A DNA stretch of 64,000 nt from NCBI RefSeq assembly GCF_004402235.1, contig NZ_SOFS01000019.1:372001-436000 (forward strand), given 5' to 3'. Positions 54,421-62,922 of this stretch are shown piece by piece (position 1 is the first letter of the stretch; each line of letters starts with the position of its first letter). Source of the DNA: Cryobacterium glucosi. Lineage in GTDB: Bacteria > Actinomycetota > Actinomycetes > Actinomycetales > Microbacteriaceae. Made by a program: the position numbers and the translations under genes. Under the pieces are notes generated by a model. The model saw only the letters and a list, made by a program, of their open reading frames with translations. It did no database searches and was not told the origin of the DNA.

Positions 54421-54441
54421 TATGTTTATAGATACAACAAA
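54421..54441. promoter_or_regulatory. Candidate XylR (ROK) operator upstream of xylA
   Basis: TATGTT, 8 bp, CAACAAA in a short AT-rich stretch 31 bp before the xylA start. It is shared in form with sites before chvE and two oligosaccharide operons, and is the strongest reason to call the ROK protein XylR-like. Confidence 0.72.
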
Positions 54442-54472
54442 TCATCAACGTCGCTGACAGACAAGGAACCTC

Positions 54473-55666
54473 ATGGCCATCACGCCCACCCCCGCAGACA
54501 AATTCTCCTTTGGCCTCTGGACCATCGGCTACAACGGCGCTGACCCCTTCGGTGGGCCGACTCGTCCGCCGCTCGACGTCGTCGACGCCGTGGAGAACCT
54601 GGCGAAAATCGGGGCGTACGGCCTGACCTTCCACGACAACGACCTGTTCCCGTTCGGCTGCACGGAAGAGAAGCGCCAGTCGCAGATCGACCGCGTCAAG
54701 CAGGCGTGTGCAGACACCGGCCTGATCATTCCGATGATCACGACGAACCTGTTCAGCGAGCCCGTCTTCAAGGACGGCGGCTTCACCTCGAACGACCGCA
54801 GCGTCCGCCGCTTCGCCCTCCGCAAGGTGCTGCGCAACCTCGACCTCGCGGCCGAACTCGGCGCGAAGACCTTCGTGATGTGGGGCGGGCGCGAAGGCGC
54901 GGAGTACGACTCGGCCAAGGACATCCGCTCGGCCCTCTCCCGCTACCGCGAAGCCGTCAACCTGCTCGGCGACTACGTCACCGACAAGGGCTACGACATT
55001 CGCTTCGCGATCGAGCCCAAGCCGAACGAACCCCGCGGCGACATCCTGCTGCCGACGATCGGTCACGCGATGGCGTTCATCACGACCCTCGAGCGCCCCG
55101 AATTGGTCGGCGTGAACCCCGAGGTCGGCCACGAGCAGATGGCCGGGCTCAACTTCGCCGCCGGCATCGCCCAGGCGCTGTACCAGGGCAAGCTCTTCCA
55201 CATCGACCTCAACGGCCAGCGCGGCATCAAGTACGACCAGGACCTCGTCTTCGGCCACGGCGACCTGCACAACGCCTTCGCTCTCGTCGACCTGCTCGAA
55301 AACGGCGGCCCGAACGGTGGCCAGACCTACGAGGGCCCTCGCCACTTCGACTACAAGCCGAGCCGCACCGAGGACATCACGGGCGTCTGGGACTCCGCCA
55401 GGGCCAACATCCAGACGTACCTGCTGCTCAAGGAACGCGCCGCGTCCTTCCGCGCCGACCCCGAGGTGCAGCAGATGCTCGCCGCGGCCAAGGTGCCCGA
55501 CCTCGCGCTGCCGACCCTCGGCGAAGGCGAGACCTACGACGACCTGCTCGCCGACCGCGCCTCCTACGAAGACTTCGACACCGACGCGTACTTCGGCGGC
55601 AAGGGCTTCGGCTTCGTTCGCCTGCAGCAGCTGGCCCTCGAGCACCTGCTCGGCGCCCGCAACTAG
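54473..55666 (+). CDS. xylA: Xylose isomerase
   Basis: Converts D-xylose to D-xylulose in the cytoplasm, using two divalent metals. The 397-residue length and sequence fit the actinobacterial class I enzymes. Catalytic His54 and Asp57 are in TFHDNDL. Metal ligands are Glu181 and Lys183 in [11 protein letters not shown], Glu217 and His220 in NPEVGHEQM, Asp245 in HIDLNGQ, and Asp255 and Asp257 in YDQDLVF. AAGGAA lies 4-5 nt before the ATG. It is followed by xylB after a 140-bp gap containing a hairpin, and has a candidate XylR site in its promoter. Confidence 0.98.
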   Translation: MAITPTPADKFSFGLWTIGYNGADPFGGPTRPPLDVVDAVENLAKIGAYGLTFHDNDLFPFGCTEEKRQSQIDRVKQACADTGLIIPMITTNLFSEPVFKDGGFTSNDRSVRRFALRKVLRNLDLAAELGAKTFVMWGGREGAEYDSAKDIRSALSRYREAVNLLGDYVTDKGYDIRFAIEPKPNEPRGDILLPTIGHAMAFITTLERPELVGVNPEVGHEQMAGLNFAAGIAQALYQGKLFHIDLNGQRGIKYDQDLVFGHGDLHNAFALVDLLENGGPNGGQTYEGPRHFDYKPSRTEDITGVWDSARANIQTYLLLKERAASFRADPEVQQMLAAAKVPDLALPTLGEGETYDDLLADRASYEDFDTDAYFGGKGFGFVRLQQLALEHLLGARN

Positions 55667-55680
55667 CACAGCATCACCTG

Positions 55681-55739
55681 CGCGCCCCGGCCGGCGTGTC
55701 ACGCTCATCTGGGGGGCGGGACAAACCGGCCGGGGCGCG
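55681..55739 (+). terminator. Stem-loop between xylA and xylB
   Basis: A perfect 14-bp inverted repeat (CGCGCCCCGGCCGG and complement) with a 31-nt loop begins 14 nt after the xylA stop. No T-run follows. It probably reduces xylB expression relative to xylA, or stabilises xylA mRNA. Confidence 0.6.
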
Positions 55740-55806
55740 TTCGCGCACGCCGCGCCCGCACGTCCTCACTCGCACCCCACCCCCTCTCGAAGCGGAGAAT
55801 GTAGTC

Positions 55807-57315
55807 ATGTCACTGGTTGCCGGAGTCGATTCCTCGACCCAAAGTTGCAAGGTCGTCGTTCGTGACACGGAAACCGGTGCGCTCGTTCGCAGCGGTCGCG
55901 CCGTGCATCCGGAGGGGACCGAGGTCGACCCACAGAAGTGGTGGGAGGCCCTGCAGGCCGCCGTCGCCGACGCCGGCGGACTGGGCGATGTCGCAGCGAT
56001 CTCGATCGCGGCCCAGCAGCACGGCATGGTCGTCCTCGACATCGACGGCCGCGTTATCCGCCCGGCTCTGCTCTGGAACGACACCCGTAGCGCCCCCGCA
56101 GCCGCAGAGCTGATCGACGAGGTCGGCGCCGCCGAATACGCCCAGCGCACCGGCCTCGTGCCGGTCGCGTCGTTCACAGCGACGAAGCTGCGCTGGCTGC
56201 GCGACGCCGAACCGGGCAACGCCGCGCGCGTCGCCGCGGTCGCGCTCCCCCATGACTGGCTCACCTGGCGGCTGCGCGGCTTCGGCCCGGCCGACGAGAG
56301 CCCTCTCGGCCCCGACCTGACGGCGCTGACCACGGACCGCTCCGATGTGAGCGGCACCGGCTACTGGTCGCCGATCACGGGCGAGTACGACCTCGACCTC
56401 TTCGAGCGCGCCCTCGGGCACGCGGCCGTGCTGCCGCGCGTGCTCGGCCCGGGTGAGATCGCCGGAGAGACGGTCGCACTCAGCCTCGCCTCCCCTGACG
56501 AATTCGACGGAGATCGTGCCGATTCGACACCTGAGACGACCAGTGCATCGTTCACCGACCTGGAATCCCCGTCGAATTGGGTACCCGCCGGCATCGTCGT
56601 CGGCGTCGGCGCCGGCGACAACGCGGGCGCCGCCCTCGGCCTCGGAGCGGGCGACGGCGACGTCATCGTATCGATCGGCACGAGCGGCACCGTCTTCGCG
56701 GTGACCGCGACCCCGGCAACGGATGCCACGGGCACGGTCGCGGGGTTCGCCGACGCGAGCGGGCTCTTCCTTCCGCTCGTCGCGACGCTCAACGCCGCGC
56801 GCGTGCTCGACGCGGTGCGCGGACTCCTCGGCGTGGACCACGACGAGCTCGGCCGACTCGCCCTCGAGGCGGAGGCCGGCGCGAACGGCCTCGTGCTCCA
56901 GCCCTATTTCGAAGGCGAGCGCACCCCGAACCTGCCCAACGCGACCGCGACCCTCTTCGGGCTCACCCTCGCCTCGACCACCCGGCCGAACCTCGCCCGC
57001 GCGGCGATCGAAGGCCTGCTCTGCGGGCTCGCCGACGGCCTCGAGGCCGTGCGCGGCCAGGGTGTCGTCGTCTCCCGGGTGCTCCTGATCGGCGGCGCGG
57101 CGCAGAACCCGGCCGTCCGCGGCATCGCGGCGCAGCTCTTCGACAACCCCGTCGTCGTTCCGGCCCCTGGCGAGTATGTCGCCGACGGCGCAGCCGTGCA
57201 GGCGGCGTGGGCGCTGACGGGAGCGCGACCGGAGTGGCGCATCTCGCTCGCGGCGGAGCCGGCGATCGACTTCCGCCCCGTGATCCGCTCGCAGTACGCC
57301 GCCCACCGCGTCTGA
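55807..57315 (+). CDS. xylB: Xylulokinase with an unusual internal insertion
   Basis: Phosphorylates D-xylulose to xylulose-5-phosphate. The 502-residue FGGY-family kinase shows [17 protein letters not shown] at the N terminus, [20 protein letters not shown], the catalytic base Asp in [13 protein letters not shown] (about D271), SIGTSGTVF and [14 protein letters not shown] lies 9 nt upstream of the ATG. Residues 231-258 (from [10 protein letters not shown] to ESPSNW) are not expected in the family and coincide with a palindrome-ended DNA segment resembling a repeat found elsewhere in the window. The insertion keeps the frame and lies before the catalytic Asp, so the enzyme is probably active. 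Confidence 0.95.
   Translation: MSLVAGVDSSTQSCKVVVRDTETGALVRSGRAVHPEGTEVDPQKWWEALQAAVADAGGLGDVAAISIAAQQHGMVVLDIDGRVIRPALLWNDTRSAPAAAELIDEVGAAEYAQRTGLVPVASFTATKLRWLRDAEPGNAARVAAVALPHDWLTWRLRGFGPADESPLGPDLTALTTDRSDVSGTGYWSPITGEYDLDLFERALGHAAVLPRVLGPGEIAGETVALSLASPDEFDGDRADSTPETTSASFTDLESPSNWVPAGIVVGVGAGDNAGAALGLGAGDGDVIVSIGTSGTVFAVTATPATDATGTVAGFADASGLFLPLVATLNAARVLDAVRGLLGVDHDELGRLALEAEAGANGLVLQPYFEGERTPNLPNATATLFGLTLASTTRPNLARAAIEGLLCGLADGLEAVRGQGVVVSRVLLIGGAAQNPAVRGIAAQLFDNPVVVPAPGEYVADGAAVQAAWALTGARPEWRISLAAEPAIDFRPVIRSQYAAHRV
56501..56578. repeat. Palindrome-ended element inside xylB (family B-like)
   Basis: Perfect 10-bp ends, AATTCGACGG and its complement, enclose 58 bp; the 78-bp element adds 26 codons without changing frame. 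The ends match the family B core (ATTCGACGG). Inner sequence similarity to the copy at 47639-47723 is limited. Confidence 0.6.
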
Positions 57316-57347
57316 CCCACCTGCTCCGACCCACCCCGCCTGCCGGG

Positions 57348-58295
57348 TCAGAGCGCGCTGATCCGCCAGCTCGCCTCGTGGGTGTCTCCTGGCGCCAGAC
57401 GAACGAGGTCGATGCCGGAGTTGAACGCGTCAGGAGGGCACGTCATCGGCTCCACCGCGAGGCCGAGCCGGGTGACCCCTGGGAGCGGCAGGTCCGCGGT
57501 GTGCACCTGCAGCCACGGGCATTCCGGCCCGAAGCTCATGGCCACACCGCGTCCGTCGGCCTCCCGCAGTTCGAGTGTCGCGCGCCCGCCGGAGTCCTGG
57601 ATGATGCCCGTGAACGCGTGATCGATCTCCGTCGCACCCAGCACCCGGGGCTCCCGGAAGTCGAAGGCACCGTCGCCGGCCGCGACGTCGACGACTCCGA
57701 CCGGCAGCAGCCGGTCCGGTGTGACCTCGAGGAACCGGTCGGCCGGAAGCCTGAGCGTCCAGCTGTCCAGCGGGGAATCCCCCGCGCGCAGGTACGGATG
57801 CGGGCACACGCCATACGGCGCGGTGCCCGCTCCGGAGTTGCACACCTCGATCGTGGTCGTCAGTCCATCCGCGGCGAGCGCGTACCGGGCCGTGAAGTCG
57901 AGCTGGAAAGGATAGCCGGGACCGGCGGGCAGCCTGAGTCCGAGCACGACCTCGCCGGGAGCCTGCGCGAGCAGCCGCCAGGCCCGGTCGAACACGAGCC
58001 CGTGCAGCGCGCAGTCCCGCGACGGCTCGTTGACCGGCACGTGCACGGCCACTCCGTCTACCGGGTAGCGACCGTCCGCGATCCGGTTGGGCCAGGGTGC
58101 CGCGAGAGCGCCCCGGAAGCCGACCATGGCCTCGTCCCGGTCAAAGCTCACGACCAGGTCGCGCCCCTCGTACTGCAGCAGGCGCAGGCACGCGCCGATC
58201 TCGGTCACGACCGCGCGGTAGCCGTGTCCCGCGATCTCGTACTGCTCGCCGCTCGGCGCAGGGTTGGGTCCCGCCGTCGTGGTCTCGCTCGTCAT
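57348..58295 (-). CDS. Aldose 1-epimerase family protein
   Basis: A 315-residue galactose mutarotase-like enzyme that interconverts the anomers of aldoses released by the hydrolases. It has APWPNRIADGRYPVDG near residue 67, the catalytic His region CALHGLVFDRAW, CPHPYLRAGD, and the Glu-bearing C-terminal block GLAVEPMTCPPDAFNSG. Its sequence is of the YihR-like group. The ATG overlaps the stop of the LacI gene upstream (ATGA), so they form a two-gene unit. It is convergent with xylB, with stops about 30 bp apart. Confidence 0.9.
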   Translation of the reverse strand: MTSETTTAGPNPAPSGEQYEIAGHGYRAVVTEIGACLRLLQYEGRDLVVSFDRDEAMVGFRGALAAPWPNRIADGRYPVDGVAVHVPVNEPSRDCALHGLVFDRAWRLLAQAPGEVVLGLRLPAGPGYPFQLDFTARYALAADGLTTTIEVCNSGAGTAPYGVCPHPYLRAGDSPLDSWTLRLPADRFLEVTPDRLLPVGVVDVAAGDGAFDFREPRVLGATEIDHAFTGIIQDSGGRATLELREADGRGVAMSFGPECPWLQVHTADLPLPGVTRLGLAVEPMTCPPDAFNSGIDLVRLAPGDTHEASWRISAL

Positions 58296-59350
58296 GATTC
58301 CTGTCCTCGCTCTTCGGATGCCCCGGGCACGGTCACCGGTTCGCGCGATCCCGAGGACTCACGCTCGATCACCCGGAAGTCGGCCAGGAACTCTCTCGGC
58401 GCCTCCGGGGCGGTGGCATTGATCCGTTCGAGCAGCACCCGCACGGCGGTCTCGGCGATCTCTGCCCTCCCGGGATCGACCGTCGAGAGCGTCGGAAGGC
58501 TGTACCGGGTCTCGTCGAGATCGTCGAAGCCCATCAGCGCCACGTCCTCCGGGATGCGCAGCCCAGCCTGCTGGAGCACGCGCATGGCGCCGAGGGCCAG
58601 GGTGTCGTTGAGTCCGAACACGGCGTCGAACTCCACGCCGGAGGCGAGCAGCTCCCGCGTCGCTGTGGCGCCGTTCGAGCGGTGCCACAGGGTCGTGAAC
58701 CCGATCAGGGCGGGGTCGAAGGGAATTCCGGCGGCCTCGAGGGCCTCCCGGTACCCGCGCAGGCGCAGGCCGGCCGAGCCGATCACTTCGCCCTCGTGCG
58801 CACCGACCACCGCGATCCGGCGCCGTCCCCGCCGGATCAGGTGTTCGGTCGCCGCCCTCGCGGCATCGACGTTGCGCATCGTGACGTGGTCGGTCGGCCC
58901 TTTGAAGATCCGCTCCCCGAGCAGCACGAGCGGGTAGCCGACCCGCAGGAAGTCCGCGTCGTCGTTGCCCATGCCGAGAGGGCTGAAGATCAGGCCGTCG
59001 GTGAGCTGGCGCCGGGGGCTCGAGAGCAGGCCGATCTCCCGGTCCCGGTCTCCCCCGGTCTGTTCGATCAGGACGGTGACGCCATGGCGCTCCGCCGAGC
59101 GGATCACGGCATCCGCGAGCTCGGCGAAGTAGCTCAGGGACAACTCGGGGAGGGCGAGGCCGATCATGCCCGTCCGTCCGGAACGCAGGCTGCGTGCCGA
59201 GAGATTGGGGTGGTAGTCGAGCTCGGCGATGGCCTCGAGCACCCGCTGTTTGGTGGCGGGGCGAATGTGGGGGTGATCGTTGATCACGTTGGAGACGGTC
59301 TTGATCGAGACTCCGGCGATTTGTGCCACATCGTGCAGTGTTGCCGCCAT
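58292..59350 (-). CDS. LacI-family transcriptional regulator (arabino-oligosaccharide operon)
   Basis: A 352-residue LacI repressor. HTH: TLHDVAQIAGVSIKTVSNVIN at the N terminus, hinge HPNLSARSLRSGRTG, then the effector domain with GRRRIAVVGAHEGE and ALMGFDDLDETRYSLPTLS. GGAAGGGG lies 4 nt before the chosen ATG; the longer frame upstream covers the operator region. It is divergent from the binding-protein/permease/GH51 operon and coupled to an aldose epimerase gene. Confidence 0.92.
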   Translation of the reverse strand: MAATLHDVAQIAGVSIKTVSNVINDHPHIRPATKQRVLEAIAELDYHPNLSARSLRSGRTGMIGLALPELSLSYFAELADAVIRSAERHGVTVLIEQTGGDRDREIGLLSSPRRQLTDGLIFSPLGMGNDDADFLRVGYPLVLLGERIFKGPTDHVTMRNVDAARAATEHLIRRGRRRIAVVGAHEGEVIGSAGLRLRGYREALEAAGIPFDPALIGFTTLWHRSNGATATRELLASGVEFDAVFGLNDTLALGAMRVLQQAGLRIPEDVALMGFDDLDETRYSLPTLSTVDPGRAEIAETAVRVLLERINATAPEAPREFLADFRVIERESSGSREPVTVPGASEERGQES

Positions 59351-59404
59351 GGAGCCCCTTCCGATTCGGGCGACGTTCGCAGCAGCGTTCGTCTCCTCGC
59401 ATAG

Positions 59405-59416
59405 TACAACGTTGTA
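59405..59416. promoter_or_regulatory. LacI-type operator, site 1
   Basis: TACAACGTTGTA, a perfect 12-bp palindrome with central CG, 55 bp upstream of the LacI start. A one-mismatch copy lies 123 bp away beside the divergent promoter, which suggests autoregulation and possible looping. Confidence 0.7.
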
Positions 59417-59479
59417 TGGCAGGCGGTGGGCGGGATCCGGCCTGATCACGGCAGCCTGTGACGATCTGGGTCAGACCGC

Positions 59480-59509
59480 TTGACAAATCGATGTCCGCCT
59501 CGACAGAAT
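59480..59509 (+). promoter_or_regulatory. Sigma-70-type promoter of the second arabino-oligosaccharide operon
   Basis: TTGACA at 59480-59485, an 18-bp spacer and CAGAAT at 59504-59509. The start point would fall at the edge of the operator region at 59517-59546. Confidence 0.55.
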
Positions 59510-59516
59510 CTAGTTA

Positions 59517-59546
59517 CATCGTTTACTTACAACGATGTAAACGATG
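59517..59546. promoter_or_regulatory. LacI-type operator region, site 2
   Basis: Two nested dyads. An outer pair, CATCGTTTAC and GTAAACGATG, is separated by 10 bp. An inner TACAACGATGTA at 59528-59539 differs by one base from site 1. It lies just downstream of the promoter, as expected for repression. Confidence 0.7.
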
Positions 59547-59618
59547 CGATCGGCTCAGCGGATCCCGTCGCCAATACCGAGACAAGGGTGTCTGCACACC
59601 GGGAATGGACCAACACAA

Positions 59619-60932
59619 GTGAAAAAGATTCTGGCAACGGGGGGCGTCGCCATCATGCTCGCCGCAACGCTCAGCGGCTGCTCAACCGGGGCGGCCGAAG
59701 CAAGCTGCCAAAACAAGATCGTCAACTCTGCCGCAACCGTGGTCAACGTCTGGGCGTGGTATCCCGAATTCGAATCGGTCGTCGACCTGTTCAACAACAC
59801 GCATGACAAGGTGCAGGTCTGCTGGACCAACGTCGGTGCGGGCAATGACGAGTACACCAAGTTCTCGACGGCCATCGAGGCCGGCTCGGGTGCTCCCGAT
59901 GTCATCATGCTCGAGACCGAGGTCGTGCAGAGCTACATCCCGCGGGACGCCCTCGCCGACCTGACGAGTTACACGGCCGACATCAAGCAGAACTACTCCG
60001 AGGGCGCCTGGGCCGACGAGTCCAGCGGGGCAGGCGTCTACGCCATCCCCGTCGACGGCGGACCGGTCGGCATGCTCTATCGCAAGGACATCTTCGACAA
60101 GTACGGCATCGCGGTTCCGACGACCTGGGAAGAATACGCGGCCGCCGCGCAGGCCCTCAAGGATGCCGGATCGACCTCGATGATCACCGACTTCGCCGGC
60201 AATGGCCGGGCATACCAGCAGGCGCTCTTCGCGCAGGCCGGCTCGATTCCCTATACCGTCGACGGAACGAACGTCACGGTCGACCTGAACGACGCCGCGA
60301 GCCTCAAGGTCCTCACCTACTGGCAGGACCTGGTCTCCAAGGGCCTTGTCGGCACAGAGGACGCGTCGACGACCGACTACAACACGCACCTCGTCGACGG
60401 CACATACGCTTCGACGATCGCGGCGGCCTGGCTGCCCGGCTACCTCGCCGGGTTCACCGGCGCCGAGAGCGGTGCCGTCTGGCAGGCTGCCCCGATCCCG
60501 CAGTGGGCAGGCGAAACGCCCAAGCAGGTCAACATCGGCGGATCGGCCTTCTCTGTGACGAGCCAGGCCAAGGACAAGGATGCCGCCGCGACCGTCGCGA
60601 AGGACATCTTCGGAACCGAAGAGGCCTGGAAGCTCGGCATTGAAAAGGCCGCACTCTTCCCGCTCTGGAAGCCGATCCTGACCTCCTCGTACTTCACCGA
60701 TCGCGCCTACGACTTCTTCGGCGGCCAGCAGATCAACAAGGACGTCTTCCTCGCCGCCGCGAACGACTACAGCGGCTTCCAGGTCAGCCCGTTCCAGAAC
60801 CTCGCGTACGACAAGCTCACCGAGGCCGTCAACTCGGTCTCGAGCGGTGCCGCCACGCCGGCGGATGCCCTCGCGACGTACCAGAAGGCCGTCACGGAGT
60901 ACGCGACCTCACAGGGGTACACGGTCAAATAA
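59619..60932 (+). CDS. Sugar ABC transporter substrate-binding lipoprotein (GH51b operon)
   Basis: A family 1 solute-binding lipoprotein of 437 residues. It starts VKKILATGG and has the lipobox LSGC near residue 21. The mature part has VVNVWAWYPEFESVVDLFNN, AIEAGSGAPDVIMLE and VPTTWEEYAAAAQAL, clearly related to the binding protein at 5724-7088. The GTG was chosen because the signal peptide begins there; its ribosome-binding site is weak. With GH51 downstream, arabino-oligosaccharides are the likely ligand. A stem-loop follows before the permease gene. Confidence 0.9.
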   Translation: MKKILATGGVAIMLAATLSGCSTGAAEASCQNKIVNSAATVVNVWAWYPEFESVVDLFNNTHDKVQVCWTNVGAGNDEYTKFSTAIEAGSGAPDVIMLETEVVQSYIPRDALADLTSYTADIKQNYSEGAWADESSGAGVYAIPVDGGPVGMLYRKDIFDKYGIAVPTTWEEYAAAAQALKDAGSTSMITDFAGNGRAYQQALFAQAGSIPYTVDGTNVTVDLNDAASLKVLTYWQDLVSKGLVGTEDASTTDYNTHLVDGTYASTIAAAWLPGYLAGFTGAESGAVWQAAPIPQWAGETPKQVNIGGSAFSVTSQAKDKDAAATVAKDIFGTEEAWKLGIEKAALFPLWKPILTSSYFTDRAYDFFGGQQINKDVFLAAANDYSGFQVSPFQNLAYDKLTEAVNSVSSGAATPADALATYQKAVTEYATSQGYTVK

Positions 60933-60943
60933 CCCGGACCCAC

Positions 60944-60978
60944 GGTGGTCGGCCGGGCTCACGCACCGGCCGACCACC
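60944..60978 (+). terminator. Stem-loop after the binding-protein gene
   Basis: A perfect 13-bp inverted repeat (GGTGGTCGGCCGG and complement) with a 9-nt loop, 11 nt past the stop codon and 20 bp before the next start. There is no T-run. It is the fourth such hairpin after a binding-protein gene in the window. Confidence 0.6.
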
Positions 60979-60997
60979 CGGCCCCTGGAAAGGAACA

Positions 60998-61957
60998 ATG
61001 TTGTCCTCAACCATCGAGAGACGCTCCGTCACCCCGGACCGTGCTTTCCTGAAAAAACCCGGCCGGCTCGGATCGGGCGTCAGCGCCCGGCGTGCACGCT
61101 GGGGGTGGCTCTTCGTGGCCCCCTTCGCCGTCTTCCTGGTGCTCTTCCTCCTCACGCCCCTCGTCTACGCCTTCATCCTCAGTCTGCAGAACAAGACCGT
61201 GGCAACGGGCACGCACTGGGTCGGCCTCGACAACTACGCCAAGGCCTTCACCGATCCTCTCTTCCTCGAGGGTGTCTGGCTCGTCGTGCGGTTTTCGATC
61301 ATCCTGATCCCGATCCAGATGCTCGTCTCGCTCGGCGCTGCCCTGCTGCTCGACTCGATCACGAGCCGGTTCTCCAAGTTCTCACGGCTGATGATCTTCG
61401 TTCCCTACGCGGTTCCCGCCGTGATCGGCGCCCTGATGTGGGGCTTCCTCTACAGCCCGAGCTTCGGCCCCGCCGCAGAGGTCGCCGGCTGGTTCGGCCT
61501 CAACGCGCCGCAGTTGCTGTCGCCGGACAACATCTTCGGCAGCCTCGTGAACGTCGTGACCTGGCAGTGGGCCGGCTACTACATGATCATCATCTACGCG
61601 GCGCTCCAGGGCATCGACACCTCGATCTATGAGGCGGCCAAGATCGACGGCGCCAACGCCTGGCAGACCGCGCTCCGGATCAAGATCCCGATGATCTCGT
61701 CCTCGCTCGTCCTGATCCTGGTCTTCGCCCTGATCGGAACCCTGCAGTTCTTCACGGAGCCCCAGATCCTGCGGAGCATGGCGTCGGGATCGATCACCGC
61801 CTCGTACACGCCGAACATCTACGCATACACGCTCGCGTTCTCCTATTCGCAATTCAACTACGCCTCGGCGATCTCGTTCGCCCTCGGGCTCGTCGTCTTC
61901 GTGGGCTCCTATATCTTCCTGCACTTCACCCGTAAAAAGAGCGGACTGAACTCATGA
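60998..61957 (+). CDS. Sugar ABC transporter permease, MalF type (GH51b operon)
   Basis: A 319-residue CUT1 permease. The first membrane segment is WLFVAPFAVFLVLFLLTPLV near residue 37. The EAA loop is EAAKIDGANAWQTALRIKIPMI. It shares FVPYAVPAVIGALMWGFLY with the permease at 8110-9039, so the two systems are paralogous. GGAAAGG lies just before the ATG. Its stop overlaps the MalG-type start (ATGA). Confidence 0.92.
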   Translation: MLSSTIERRSVTPDRAFLKKPGRLGSGVSARRARWGWLFVAPFAVFLVLFLLTPLVYAFILSLQNKTVATGTHWVGLDNYAKAFTDPLFLEGVWLVVRFSIILIPIQMLVSLGAALLLDSITSRFSKFSRLMIFVPYAVPAVIGALMWGFLYSPSFGPAAEVAGWFGLNAPQLLSPDNIFGSLVNVVTWQWAGYYMIIIYAALQGIDTSIYEAAKIDGANAWQTALRIKIPMISSSLVLILVFALIGTLQFFTEPQILRSMASGSITASYTPNIYAYTLAFSYSQFNYASAISFALGLVVFVGSYIFLHFTRKKSGLNS

Positions 61958-62874
61958 CCGTGCTCGTTTCGACCACCTCACCGCGACCGGAGAAGCGGCG
62001 GTCCCATGCCTCCCGCGAGGCCAGCCGGGCCGGCGGGCGTCGCGTCCTGCCGCACCTCGTCCTCGTCGGCCTCATCCTCTATTTCGCGCTTCCGTTCTGG
62101 TGGCTCATCGTCGCGAGCACCAAGGACCAGGCGACGCTCTTCAGCGGCGACACCAGCCCGCTCTGGTTCGGGAAGTTCAACCTGATCGACAACATCCAGC
62201 TGTTGTTCACGTACTCGAACGGGCTGTACTGGCACTGGCTCGGCAACTCGTTCCTCTACGCCCTCACCGGCGGCATCGGCGCGACCGTCATCTCGGTGCT
62301 CGCCGGCTACGGCTTCGCGCAGTACCGCTTCGCCGGGCGCACCCCGTTCTTCGCCCTGGTGCTCGGTTCGGTCATGGTCCCCGCGACGGCCCTCGTCATC
62401 CCGATGTTCGTGATGTTCAGCGCGACCCACCTGACGAACACGATGTGGGCGGTGATCCTGCCGTCCATGCTCAATCCCTTCGGCGTTTACCTGATGCGGG
62501 TCTACACCCAGGATGCGATCCCGGACGAGATGATCGACGCCGCAAGGATGGACGGGGCCGGCGAGTTGCGGATCTTCTTCCGCGTCGCACTCCCCCTGCT
62601 CCGCCCGGCCCTCGTCACCGTGCTGCTGCTCAGCGTCGTCGGCACCTGGAACAACTATTTCCTGCCGCTCGTGATGTTCTCCAACCCGAACCTGTTCCCC
62701 GTCACCGTCGGGCTCGGCGCCCTGCAGACCCAGGCCGGCGTCAACACCGGCGGGCAGTCGCTCTGGACCATCGTCATCGTCGGAGCACTGGTCTCCGTGA
62801 TCCCGCTCATCATCGCCTTCCTCACGCTGCAGAAGTACTGGCAGGGCGGGCTCTCCCTCGGCAGCGTCAAGTAA
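61954..62874 (+). CDS. Sugar ABC transporter permease, MalG type (GH51b operon)
   Basis: A 306-residue CUT1 permease with a basic cytoplasmic N terminus of about 30 residues. The EAA-type loop is DAARMDGAGELRIFFRVALPLL. GTWNNYFLPLVMFSNPNLFPVTVG and KYWQGGLSLGSVK closely match the permease at 7164-8108. It is translationally coupled to the MalF-type gene and followed after 48 bp by GH51. Confidence 0.92.
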   Translation: MTVLVSTTSPRPEKRRSHASREASRAGGRRVLPHLVLVGLILYFALPFWWLIVASTKDQATLFSGDTSPLWFGKFNLIDNIQLLFTYSNGLYWHWLGNSFLYALTGGIGATVISVLAGYGFAQYRFAGRTPFFALVLGSVMVPATALVIPMFVMFSATHLTNTMWAVILPSMLNPFGVYLMRVYTQDAIPDEMIDAARMDGAGELRIFFRVALPLLRPALVTVLLLSVVGTWNNYFLPLVMFSNPNLFPVTVGLGALQTQAGVNTGGQSLWTIVIVGALVSVIPLIIAFLTLQKYWQGGLSLGSVK

Positions 62875-62922
62875 GCATCCGCACCTCTTCCACTCATCTC
62901 GATTCCAAAGGACTTTCCTCGC

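Noticed and set aside
56458-56600. Frameshift or pseudogene status for xylB because of the odd internal stretch
   Set aside because: The frame is intact on both sides, all kinase motifs are present and the inserted length is a multiple of three.
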